This document shows positions 1-5,455 of a DNA stretch of 7,055 bases, one piece after another. How positions within the stretch are numbered: the stretch's first letter is position 1; each line of letters starts with the position of its first letter. The notes beneath the pieces were generated by a model. That model was not told the DNA's origin. It saw only the letters and a list, made by a program, of their open reading frames with translations, and did no database searches. The position numbers were made by a program, and so were the translations under genes. Origin of the DNA: Nitrospiraceae bacterium (lineage in GTDB: Bacteria > Nitrospirota > UBA9217); assembly GCA_003454665.1 (NCBI GenBank), contig DMKB01000013.1, forward strand, positions 1 through 7,055, in the 5' to 3' direction.

Positions 1-212
1 CCTTCAGCTATGAGGTGCTAGAGCATTCTCTTGGCTACACCGGCTCCGGAGCAGACATTCCCTATACTGTTGCGTCCGATGGGACGGTAAGTTTTCCGGG
101 AGGCGGCAGTGTTGAAGGAATTGTATCATCTGATGGCAATTTGTTTGTCGGCGTAGATACCGATCCAACAACCGAAAATGAGATTGTTCTGGCAGTCGGT
201 ATCAAAAGATAA
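1..212 (+). CDS. C-terminal end of an unrecognised protein (5' end outside window)
   Basis: An open frame enters from the left edge (first whole codon at base 3) and ends at TAA 210-212, giving about 69 residues. A GTG at 15 could be read as a start, but the frame is open upstream of it and no ribosome binding site precedes it, so this is the tail of a longer gene. The visible part is rich in Gly, Ser, Thr, Val and Asp with alternating hydrophobic residues. Short phrases such as SDGTVSF and SSDGNLFVGVDTD suggest repeated beta-strands and turns, as in a secreted beta-rich or propeller-like protein. I recognise no family. It lies on the same strand as the envelope genes that follow, 148 bases upstream of the repeat lipoprotein, and could be another exported protein, but its N-terminus is not visible. 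Confidence 0.7.
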   Translation, partial: FSYEVLEHSLGYTGSGADIPYTVASDGTVSFPGGGSVEGIVSSDGNLFVGVDTDPTTENEIVLAVGIKR

Positions 213-234
213 AAAGGAGATGGTTATTAGAGGA

Positions 235-297
235 AGAACGCATTCGTTCTACCGTTAAAAACCTCACGGTAAGCCCCGGGGGTGCAAACCTCCGGGG
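235..297 (+). promoter_or_regulatory. Three consecutive hairpins in the spacer before the repeat lipoprotein (terminator or structured leader)
   Basis: Three inverted repeats follow each other with almost no gap. Hairpin 1 is AGAACG (235-240) with CGTTCT (245-250), loop CATT. Hairpin 2 is ACCGT (251-255) with ACGGT (266-270). Hairpin 3 is CCCCGGGGG (274-282) with CCTCCGGGG (289-297), loop TGCAAA, one G-U pair. The third is stable enough to be a terminator core but is followed by TGGAAAATT rather than a T-run, so it is not a standard intrinsic terminator. A further weak pairing of TTCCT near 336-340 with the Shine-Dalgarno at 350-354 is possible. I compared the region with the c-di-GMP-I (GEMM) riboswitch and did not find its conserved core. 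Role undecided: 3' end of the upstream mRNA, or a regulatory leader of the downstream gene. Confidence 0.5.
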
Positions 298-360
298 GTG
301 GAAAATTAGCTTTCTCGATGGAGTACTGAAGCGGTTTCCTGGCAACGAAAGGAGGACGTT

Positions 361-2127
361 ATGAAACGACTGTTGAAAATAAGAATATCGAACATATCAG
401 TAATGCTGCTTGTATCAGCAGCGATGGTTCTCGGCGGCTGCGGAGGAGGAGATGACGGTGGAGGGCTCTCCGATACTACACCGCCCGTAGCTGATCTTTC
501 TTCACCGAACGGCGGTGAAGTATGGGAGGGCTGGCAACAGATCACGTGGACGACGACAGATGTAAATCCCGGGACAGTGGAAATTTTGCTCTCCAGCGAT
601 TCAGGGGTCAGTTATCCCGTTGTAATCGCCTCAGACGCGACGGATGTCGGTATGTATGCCTGGAATTCCGGCGCCGCTCCGGACGGTACAGCATGCCGCG
701 TCAAGATAACTCCGAAAGACAAGGCCGGCAATGTCGGCACGCCGGTGACGTCTGCTGCTGATTTCACCCTTAAGAACGTGCCAAAGGTCGCAGGATTTGC
801 GCGCTACAGGGATGAGAACATAAATGGTATTGCCGATGCAGGCGACAAGCTTATTGTCCGCTTCGACCTGAACGTAACGGTAAACAGTGGTGTGGGAGCG
901 GATTTTTTGCTGCCCGTGACCGGTGACGCTCTGGGTACTGGTACGACCGTTGCTGCCGGGCCCGCCAATAATGAAATCACTATAAGCCTCGGCACTGCGC
1001 CCCATCTTATGTCCAGAGGAGATTTCGATCCTGTGAATACTCCGGCCAATGCGCCATCAGGCATAGACATCAGCGCCGCTATGGCAGCAGATGCAATCGA
1101 AAGCATGGTTTCCGGTACCGATGCCGCGCCGTCTGCTCCGGTAGATATCATCCCTGCTTTTGTCAAAGATGGACGGCAAATCGACAATTCTCCGACGATG
1201 GACATGGCCCTGGAAGACCTGGACAACGACGGTGATCTTGATCTTGTGGCAGGGAATATCGGTACGCCCGATCGCGTATATTTTAATGACGGATCGGGGT
1301 ATTTCAGCGACTCTGGCCAAAGCCTCAGCGGGGGCTACAACAACACAAGCTCAATCGCTTTAGGTGATGTTGATGGTGATGGTGACCTCGACATCGTCAC
1401 TGTTGGCGATTATACAGGCGGCAGAATATTCATCAATGATGGCAGCGGAAATTTTTCGGACTCGGGCCAACTTCTTGCTCCAGATATAGGAGTATCGGGA
1501 GGTAGATCCGCTTCCGTAGGTGACCTTGATGGCGATAGTGATATTGATATTGTACTGGGCCTAGAATGTTCAGTGCCCTATCGTTACTGTTCGTACGTGT
1601 ATCTCAACAACGGAGCCGGGGTATTTGAGTTTACTCTTCAGAATATAAGAATGAGCGGAAGTGCTGTCGTTGATCTTGATGGTGATGGCGATCTAGATCT
1701 TACTAGCTGGCGCGAAATATGGCTCAACAGAGGCGACGGCATATTCGTCGACAGTAACAGGAGTATCGAGTGTGCTGTAAACAATTCTCCACGTTCCCTT
1801 GGCGATGTGGACGGAGATGGAGACATTGATCTCGTCTATGCGAAGAGCATATGCCTCAATAACGGTAAAGGATATTTTACGGATTCCGGCCAGGATCTTT
1901 TTGTGCTTTCAAAAGTCATTGGAGATATTGACGGCGATGGTGACCTCGACCTGTTAAACGGCGGTGGAAGTATGCTGTTGAATGATGGATACGGTGTCTA
2001 TACTGATGCAGGTGTAGCACTTGCAGCGACAAGTCCATCAGTCCTTGGAGATGTTGACGGTGACGGAGACCTCGATACGATAGAAGGGTACATAGTATGG
2101 CGGGGGTCGCTCGCAGGAACAGACTAG
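361..2127 (+). CDS. Surface lipoprotein with Ig-like module and seven VCBS/FG-GAP repeats
   Basis: This 588-residue protein is predicted to be exported and lipid-anchored. A basic N-terminus and hydrophobic stretch end in the lipobox LGGC with the lipidated Cys at residue 27, followed by a Gly/Asp-rich linker. Residues about 43-139 look like an Ig-like module of the PNGGE-W...ITWT type (Kre9/Ser-Thr-rich family): P49-NGGEVW, ITWT, and FTLKN at the end. Residues about 140-265 form a second beta-rich region with a DxNxNGxxDxGD motif (151-162). Seven Asp-rich repeats start at residues 286, 336, 388, 438, 482, 522 and 564, mostly of the form GDxDGDGDLDL. This is the calcium-binding loop of VCBS/FG-GAP repeats, and seven copies would make one complete beta-propeller. 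The start at 361 is fixed by AGGAGG at 350-355 and by the signal peptide. Such proteins usually bind ligands or other cells; no catalytic domain is visible. Family assignment is strong, exact function unknown. Confidence 0.9.
   Translation: MKRLLKIRISNISVMLLVSAAMVLGGCGGGDDGGGLSDTTPPVADLSSPNGGEVWEGWQQITWTTTDVNPGTVEILLSSDSGVSYPVVIASDATDVGMYAWNSGAAPDGTACRVKITPKDKAGNVGTPVTSAADFTLKNVPKVAGFARYRDENINGIADAGDKLIVRFDLNVTVNSGVGADFLLPVTGDALGTGTTVAAGPANNEITISLGTAPHLMSRGDFDPVNTPANAPSGIDISAAMAADAIESMVSGTDAAPSAPVDIIPAFVKDGRQIDNSPTMDMALEDLDNDGDLDLVAGNIGTPDRVYFNDGSGYFSDSGQSLSGGYNNTSSIALGDVDGDGDLDIVTVGDYTGGRIFINDGSGNFSDSGQLLAPDIGVSGGRSASVGDLDGDSDIDIVLGLECSVPYRYCSYVYLNNGAGVFEFTLQNIRMSGSAVVDLDGDGDLDLTSWREIWLNRGDGIFVDSNRSIECAVNNSPRSLGDVDGDGDIDLVYAKSICLNNGKGYFTDSGQDLFVLSKVIGDIDGDGDLDLLNGGGSMLLNDGYGVYTDAGVALAATSPSVLGDVDGDGDLDTIEGYIVWRGSLAGTD
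1216..2085 (+). repeat. Seven in-frame Asp-rich VCBS/FG-GAP repeat units
   Basis: Tandem coding repeats inside the lipoprotein gene. The Asp-rich loops begin at bases 1216, 1366, 1522, 1672, 1804, 1924 and 2050, so spacing falls from 50-52 residues in the first units to 40-44 in the last. Several units also carry the partner strand LNDGxGxFxDSGQ, seen before and after the loops. The GATGGTGATGG-type DNA is similar between units but synonymous codons differ, so these are old protein repeats rather than recent DNA duplications. Confidence 0.88.
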
Positions 2128-2210
2128 TGGGAATAAATGAATAATGAGTCGATTCGATCCCGCATTTAATTGGATTCGCATCTAAAGGAACTTACCAAAG
2201 GAGGTGTTAC

Positions 2211-2798
2211 ATGCGATTACGGAGAACAACCATAAGTATTATAGTCACCATATCTCTGCTTGTATGGCCATATTATGTGTGTGGCCAGGACAAAACATCT
2301 GACTATGTCACATTAAAGATTGGAAGATACACACCCACAGGCGATTTTGATGATGCCCAATTCGATTCTTCCGGCAACCTCGAGCTTATGTATGGGCATT
2401 ACGTTAACGAGAATTTTGCCCTGGAAGGGGGTCTCGTATTCTTCCATTCCGAAGGTGATGATGCCCCGGGATATTATGATAGGGATCTGACTTCATCCGG
2501 TTTGCTGGTTACGGCAAAGGCCATCTATCCGACGGGGAGGTTCGAGTATTATGGCGGTGGTGGCATCGGCATCTACCTTCCACGGCTGGAACTCTACCCC
2601 ATGTCCCAGCCTGCCACTGACGAGTCGGATGTGACCGCAGGCGTGCATGCGCTCATCGGGCTTAATTTTAACGCAACAGAGTACTGGTATCTGGGCATTG
2701 AAGGGAAATATCTTTGGACCGATGAAGCAGATTTTAATGGTATTGCCGTCGATATAGACGGAAGGGTATTAACCTTGAACATTGGCCTGAGATTCTAA
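2211..2798 (+). CDS. Small outer-membrane beta-barrel protein
   Basis: The 195-residue product has a cleavable signal peptide: MRLRR, a hydrophobic stretch to about residue 23, likely cleavage after VCG at residue 25. The mature part of about 170 residues has alternating hydrophobic strands and ends in LNIGLRF, the C-terminal aromatic signature recognised by the BAM machinery. The opening strands (VTLKIGRYTPTGDFDD), the mid segment YYGGGGIGIYLP and NATEYWYLGIEGKYLW near the end fit the OmpA/OmpW-like 8-stranded barrel superfamily (outer membrane beta-barrel). The acidic loops may face outward. AAAGGAGGTG at 2197-2206 sits just before ATG 2211 and fixes the start. It lies 83 bases after the repeat lipoprotein and 48 bases before another lipoprotein, same strand, so co-transcription is likely. 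The class is confident; substrate or partner is unknown. Confidence 0.82.
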   Translation: MRLRRTTISIIVTISLLVWPYYVCGQDKTSDYVTLKIGRYTPTGDFDDAQFDSSGNLELMYGHYVNENFALEGGLVFFHSEGDDAPGYYDRDLTSSGLLVTAKAIYPTGRFEYYGGGGIGIYLPRLELYPMSQPATDESDVTAGVHALIGLNFNATEYWYLGIEGKYLWTDEADFNGIAVDIDGRVLTLNIGLRF

Positions 2799-2802
2799 AA
2801 CG

Positions 2803-2830
2803 AGGACAGTTTATTTACCAAGGCTGTTCT
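2803..2830 (+). promoter_or_regulatory. Hairpin immediately upstream of the lipoprotein ribosome binding site
   Basis: AGGACAG (2803-2809) can pair with CTGTTCT (2824-2830), 7 pairs with one G-U, around a 14-base loop. The right arm abuts the Shine-Dalgarno GGAGGAGG (2831-2838) of the gene starting at 2847. It has no T-run, so a terminator is unlikely; it could stabilise or tune translation in the intercistronic gap, or be chance. Confidence 0.3.
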
Positions 2831-2846
2831 GGAGGAGGTAATACTG

Positions 2847-3395
2847 ATGGTACATTCCATAAGACTATATGTAAGCATGGTTGTTCTGATTGCTCTGATT
2901 TCCTGCACCGGCAGCGGGGCCTTTGACCTCGGCAGCAATGATACGGCGACGCTGACGATACAGAGGATCGATTACAGTTCTTCTCCGCCAACGGCGTATA
3001 TGTCGACAGCGACCTATGAGGAGAAAGAATATGACCCGGCGCCGATGAATTACGACCCGTACCTGTATGCTGATGTCGACACGTTCTATACGAACCATAT
3101 GCACATAGTAATGAGAAGCAACTACACCGGAACCTGGGAACGGGAGCTGGACATCACGGTTGAAGAAACCACGGAAGGCACGTATACCATCGGTATTAAC
3201 GCCAGTGGATCATACCGGGAGGGGACCAATACATGCACCTTTACCGGCGGCAAAGTAGTCATTACTCAGGTCGGCGGTTTGGGCGGGTATGTCAAGGGAA
3301 GTCTGGATGTCACCCTGTCCTGCTCGGCATCACCATCTCCGATAAGCACCAGCTATCCTTTGAGAGGAAGCTTCAGCATCACGCGGGCAATTTAG
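2847..3395 (+). CDS. Predicted lipoprotein of unknown family
   Basis: The 182-residue product begins with a hydrophobic signal peptide ending in the lipobox ALISC, with the lipidated Cys at residue 20. The residue after it is Thr, not Asp, so export to the outer membrane rather than inner-membrane retention is likely under E. coli-type rules. The mature region is beta-rich and Tyr/Thr-rich (TYEEKEYDPAPMNYDPYLY). Its last third has a NTCTFTGGKVVI strand and a DVTLSCSAS strand, whose two Cys could form a disulfide in the periplasm. The second half (YTGTWERELDITVEE, YTIGINASGSYR, GYVKGSLDV) reads like a small single-domain beta-barrel or sandwich. I recognise no family. GGAGGAGG at 2831-2838 supports the ATG at 2847. 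It is the last gene before the terminator at 3568-3602 and probably shares a transcript with the beta-barrel gene. Confidence 0.82.
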   Translation: MVHSIRLYVSMVVLIALISCTGSGAFDLGSNDTATLTIQRIDYSSSPPTAYMSTATYEEKEYDPAPMNYDPYLYADVDTFYTNHMHIVMRSNYTGTWERELDITVEETTEGTYTIGINASGSYREGTNTCTFTGGKVVITQVGGLGGYVKGSLDVTLSCSASPSPISTSYPLRGSFSITRAI

Positions 3396-3710
3396 GAACA
3401 GCGACGGCCATTCTTTCTCGTGACCTGAGAACAGGACGGGCTGTTGGAATGGCAGAAAGCGGAACTACAAGAGGAAGGCTAATCTTAGACAGGATTAACA
3501 GGATAGTTCCTGACGGTCAGTGTTATGCAATAGACATAAAGACAACACAGGCTGATCACAGATCATCAAAAAAGAGGAGGGGCAGATGCCCCTCCTCTTT
3601 TTCGCTCATCCCGCGCAGAATTGTGCTGTCGTCGTTTGATCAGCTGCCTTTGCTCCCGCTCATTTCCTTTGCAGATCACATTTCCACGCTGCCAAAATGG
3701 ATTTTTCGAG
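3396..3710. other. Non-coding spacer between the envelope block and the HD gene
   Basis: About 170 bases of apparent 3' untranslated sequence follow the lipoprotein stop. Then come the terminator (3568-3602), the first copy of the 14-base direct repeat (3653-3666) and the HD gene's promoter just beyond. One + frame stays open through the whole spacer and joins the HD gene, but its conceptual translation is low-complexity Arg/Ser-rich, runs through the terminator hairpin and resembles no protein. I see no other gene here. Confidence 0.6.
3568..3602 (+). terminator. Strong intrinsic terminator, potentially bidirectional
   Basis: A perfect 10-bp GC-rich stem, GAGGAGGGGC (3574-3583) and GCCCCTCCTC (3588-3597), closes on loop AGAT. 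It is followed by TTTTT (3598-3602) and preceded by six A's (3568-3573), so the stem can extend and the element can also act on the minus strand. It ends the transcript of the lipoprotein gene and insulates the HD gene promoter downstream. Confidence 0.95.
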
Positions 3711-3728
3711 TTGACTCCCGCTCATTTC
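3653..3728 (+). repeat. 14-base exact direct repeat flanking/overlapping the HD gene promoter
   Basis: CTCCCGCTCATTTC occurs at 3653-3666 and again at 3715-3728, start-to-start distance 62 bases, close to six helical turns. The second copy overlaps the last two bases of the -35 box and fills most of the -35/-10 spacer. A protein bound there would block RNA polymerase, and the upstream copy could allow looping or cooperative binding on one DNA face. The pair is directly seen; the operator role is inference. Confidence 0.6.
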
Positions 3729-3738
3729 GTTGTATAAT
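3711..3738 (+). promoter_or_regulatory. Sigma-70-type promoter of the HD phosphohydrolase gene
   Basis: TTGACT (3711-3716) and TATAAT (3733-3738) are separated by 16 bases. The -10 box is perfect, the -35 differs from consensus at one position, and the spacer is one base shorter than the optimum. The expected transcription start is about 3745-3746. The next ATG in the HD frame is at 3746, so the transcript would have essentially no leader. The upstream in-frame ATG at 3737 lies inside the -10 box and so should not be in the mRNA. Confidence 0.85.
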
Positions 3739-3745
3739 GGCGCCT

Positions 3746-5155
3746 ATGCGGGTGCTGGCGAAGGGAGAGGATTTTTACGACGGGAACGCGCTGCTCGGCG
3801 ATCCGATTCATGGGTACATATCGTTCACCACGCCGCGGGCTGATGGTGAGAAGACCGAAAAGGACCTCATCGACACGCCCTGGATGCAGCGCCTGCGCCA
3901 GATCTACCAGCTTCAGAGCGCCCGGTGGGTCTATCCCTCGGCCGAGCACAGCCGGTTCCAGCACTCCATCGGTGCCATGCACCTTGCCGGCAGGTTCGCC
4001 CGGCACCTCTACCCGTCACTCAAGGCCGCGGCGCCGGATTGTCCCTCCGCCCATTTCATCGAGGGGCTTCTGCGCGTGACCGCATTGCTCCACGACGTGG
4101 GCCATGGGCCCTTCGGGCATTTTTTCGACGATAATTACCTTGAGCAGTTCGGCCTGACCCACGAAAAACTCGGCCAGCATATCATCAAGACCGAGCTGGC
4201 AGACATTATCAAGGGAATTCGGCGCTGCCCGACGGGTGAGTTCAACAAGGGTGAGCGGCTGCAAGCCGACCAGATCGCGTTTCTTATCGGCAAGGGACCG
4301 GGAGGGGCCGCGAAACAGCCGCAATGGCTGCAGTTTCTCCAGCCGCTCCTGTCCGGTATTTATACGGTGGACAACCTCGATTACGTGCTGCGCGATTCTT
4401 ATATGTGCGGCGTTGCCATCGGGCCCGTCGATATCGACCGTCTGATGTACTATACGTTCTTTACGGACCGGGGCCTCACGCTCCACAAGTACGGTTTGAG
4501 CGCCCTGAACATGTTCCTGAACGCCAGATTGTACATGTACACGAATGTCTATTACCACCGTACCACCCGTGCCATTGACCAGCACCTCAAGGAGCTGTTC
4601 AAGGACACGATGGCGAAGCTCTTCCCTTATAATCCCGCAGAGAGCCTGCGCGAATACCGCGACCTCACGGACTGGTCGCTCCTCGAAGAGGTGCGCGGTT
4701 GGGGGAATGCAGGGGATACGGCCACGGAAGCGCTCGGACGGGAGTGGTCGCTCATCCTTTCCCGCGAGGTGAAGTGGAAGATGGCCTATGACGTGACGCT
4801 CTCGATACGGGCCTTTGAAAAGGGCAAGACCATTATTACGGAAGGCGATCTCGTGAAGAAAATCAGGAAAAACCTGCCGCAGCAGTATAATGATCTTGCC
4901 TTCTGTGTCGACATGGCAAGCCAGGACCCGCGGCCCGTCAATCCGCTCATGATGGGAGAGCGCCAGATCCATGTGTTCAACCCTTCGACGAGGAAGGTGG
5001 AAAAGGAGCCGCTCCGGGACTTCTTTGATTACATCCCGGCGCGCGTGGTGCAGTGCCGGGTCTTCACCTTGAACCACGACCATGACGAGATCGTCACCGA
5101 CGTTGTGGAAAAGGTGTTGGCAATCCAGGAAGAGAGCATCAAGACGAATGTGTAG
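3746..5155 (+). CDS. HD-domain phosphohydrolase, SAMHD1/dGTPase-like (YwfO-type)
   Basis: This 469-residue cytosolic enzyme belongs to the HD superfamily that includes SAMHD1 and bacterial dNTP triphosphohydrolases, which remove triphosphate from deoxynucleotides. The metal site is complete: H73 (in HSRFQHSIG), H116-D117 (in LLHDVGHGPFGH) and D209 (in TVDNLDYVLRD). The equivalents of the SAMHD1 catalytic histidines are also present: H120, H125 and H139 (THE). DPIHGYI near residue 19, followed by DTPWMQRLRQIYQL, is the usual start of the family, which supports a start at 3746. An earlier ATG at 3737 falls in the -10 box. No Shine-Dalgarno precedes 3746, consistent with a leaderless mRNA. Length is close to that of bacterial relatives, and the C-terminal half matches the helical region after the HD core. 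Base usage is GC-richer at third positions than the envelope genes upstream. The substrate is not determined: dNTPase is likely, another nucleotide is possible. Confidence 0.92.
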   Translation: MRVLAKGEDFYDGNALLGDPIHGYISFTTPRADGEKTEKDLIDTPWMQRLRQIYQLQSARWVYPSAEHSRFQHSIGAMHLAGRFARHLYPSLKAAAPDCPSAHFIEGLLRVTALLHDVGHGPFGHFFDDNYLEQFGLTHEKLGQHIIKTELADIIKGIRRCPTGEFNKGERLQADQIAFLIGKGPGGAAKQPQWLQFLQPLLSGIYTVDNLDYVLRDSYMCGVAIGPVDIDRLMYYTFFTDRGLTLHKYGLSALNMFLNARLYMYTNVYYHRTTRAIDQHLKELFKDTMAKLFPYNPAESLREYRDLTDWSLLEEVRGWGNAGDTATEALGREWSLILSREVKWKMAYDVTLSIRAFEKGKTIITEGDLVKKIRKNLPQQYNDLAFCVDMASQDPRPVNPLMMGERQIHVFNPSTRKVEKEPLRDFFDYIPARVVQCRVFTLNHDHDEIVTDVVEKVLAIQEESIKTNV

Positions 5156-5199
5156 CATCCGTGAAGGGCATGCTGGATGCGGGAAAAAAACGCTCGATC

Positions 5200-5228
5200 C
5201 ACGAAGGGCACGAAGTTACACGAAGTGG
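5200..5228. repeat. CACGAAG degenerate tandem repeat
   Basis: Three adjacent units begin CACGAAG at 5200, 5209 and 5219, each followed by 2-3 variable bases. The pattern resembles the CACGAAG-type intergenic repeats seen in many environmental bacterial genomes; that comparison is from memory. No function is known to me. Confidence 0.7.
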
Positions 5229-5287
5229 TAAAAGATGTGTTTAGGCGCTTTTCAGCGAGGCGCTAAGCGTGCAGAGTATAGAAAATA

Positions 5288-5308
5288 GTAGACGGTAAAC
5301 TGTAGACA
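5288..5308. repeat. GTAGACN 7-base tandem repeat, three units
   Basis: GTAGACG (5288-5294), GTAAACT (5295-5301) and GTAGACA (5302-5308) are consecutive 7-base units with few differences. This looks like a short relic of a longer simple repeat. Confidence 0.6.
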
Positions 5309-5373
5309 GGAGTAAGAAAAAAGAAAAGAGAAACAGATTCACTCAGTTCCACATCCTGTTGATCCAGTCTAAA

Positions 5374-5415
5374 TTCTTTGGCCTTTCTTTGCGCTCTTTG
5401 CGGCTTTGCGCGAGA
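5374..5415. repeat. CTTTGCG degenerate tandem repeat
   Basis: Successive units TTCTTTGGCC, TTTCTTTGCGC, TCTTTGCGG and CTTTGCGCGAGA form a patch of roughly 10-base repeats. Read on the other strand they produce an artefactual Arg/Lys/Ala-rich peptide (RAKPQRAQRKAKE), a known source of false hypothetical proteins. It ends about 40 bases before the rubredoxin start codon. Confidence 0.7.
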
Positions 5416-5455
5416 TGCCTTTTGGTTCCGGTTTTCGCTTTGAAAGGAGTTTTCC

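Larger units (their letters stand above)
5156..5455. other. Non-coding spacer filled with degenerate short repeats
   Basis: Between the HD gene and the rubredoxin gene are three separate short tandem repeat patches (listed individually), a purine-rich stretch (about 5309-5337) and the Shine-Dalgarno of the next gene. A small hairpin, GCATCC (5155-5160) with GGATGC (5175-5180), overlaps the HD stop codon but is followed by A's, not T's, so I do not call it a + strand terminator. AGGCGCT also recurs near 5241 and 5256. I find no credible gene or clear promoter here. Confidence 0.6.

Noticed and set aside
235..360. c-di-GMP-I (GEMM) riboswitch
   Set aside because: ACGGTAAGCC is only loosely like the conserved ACGCAAAGCC. 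The GGCAAACC element, GAAA tetraloop and pairing 3' half could not be placed.
804..1226. 140-residue minus-strand open frame
   Set aside because: It is antisense to the lipoprotein gene, lacks a ribosome binding site and recognisable features, and conflicts with a well-supported sense gene.
1216..2085. CRISPR-like or DNA-level tandem array
   Set aside because: The regular Asp-rich units are protein-coding VCBS repeats in one frame, with synonymous differences and no conserved DNA repeat/spacer pattern.
3233..3745. Upstream in-frame extension of the HD gene, giving a 640-residue protein starting at 3233
   Set aside because: It overlaps the lipoprotein gene, runs through a perfect intrinsic terminator and the -35/-10 promoter, and its translation is low-complexity with no domain. 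The family normally starts near DPIHGYI, just after 3746.
4016..5158. 380-residue open frame on the minus strand inside the HD gene
   Set aside because: It is a shadow of a GC-rich coding strand. The sense frame has full HD motifs while the antisense has Arg/His-rich sequence with no recognisable domain.
5155..5190. Intrinsic terminator after the HD gene
   Set aside because: The GCATCC/GGATGC stem is only 6 bp with a 14-base loop and is followed by a run of A's, not T's, on the coding strand.
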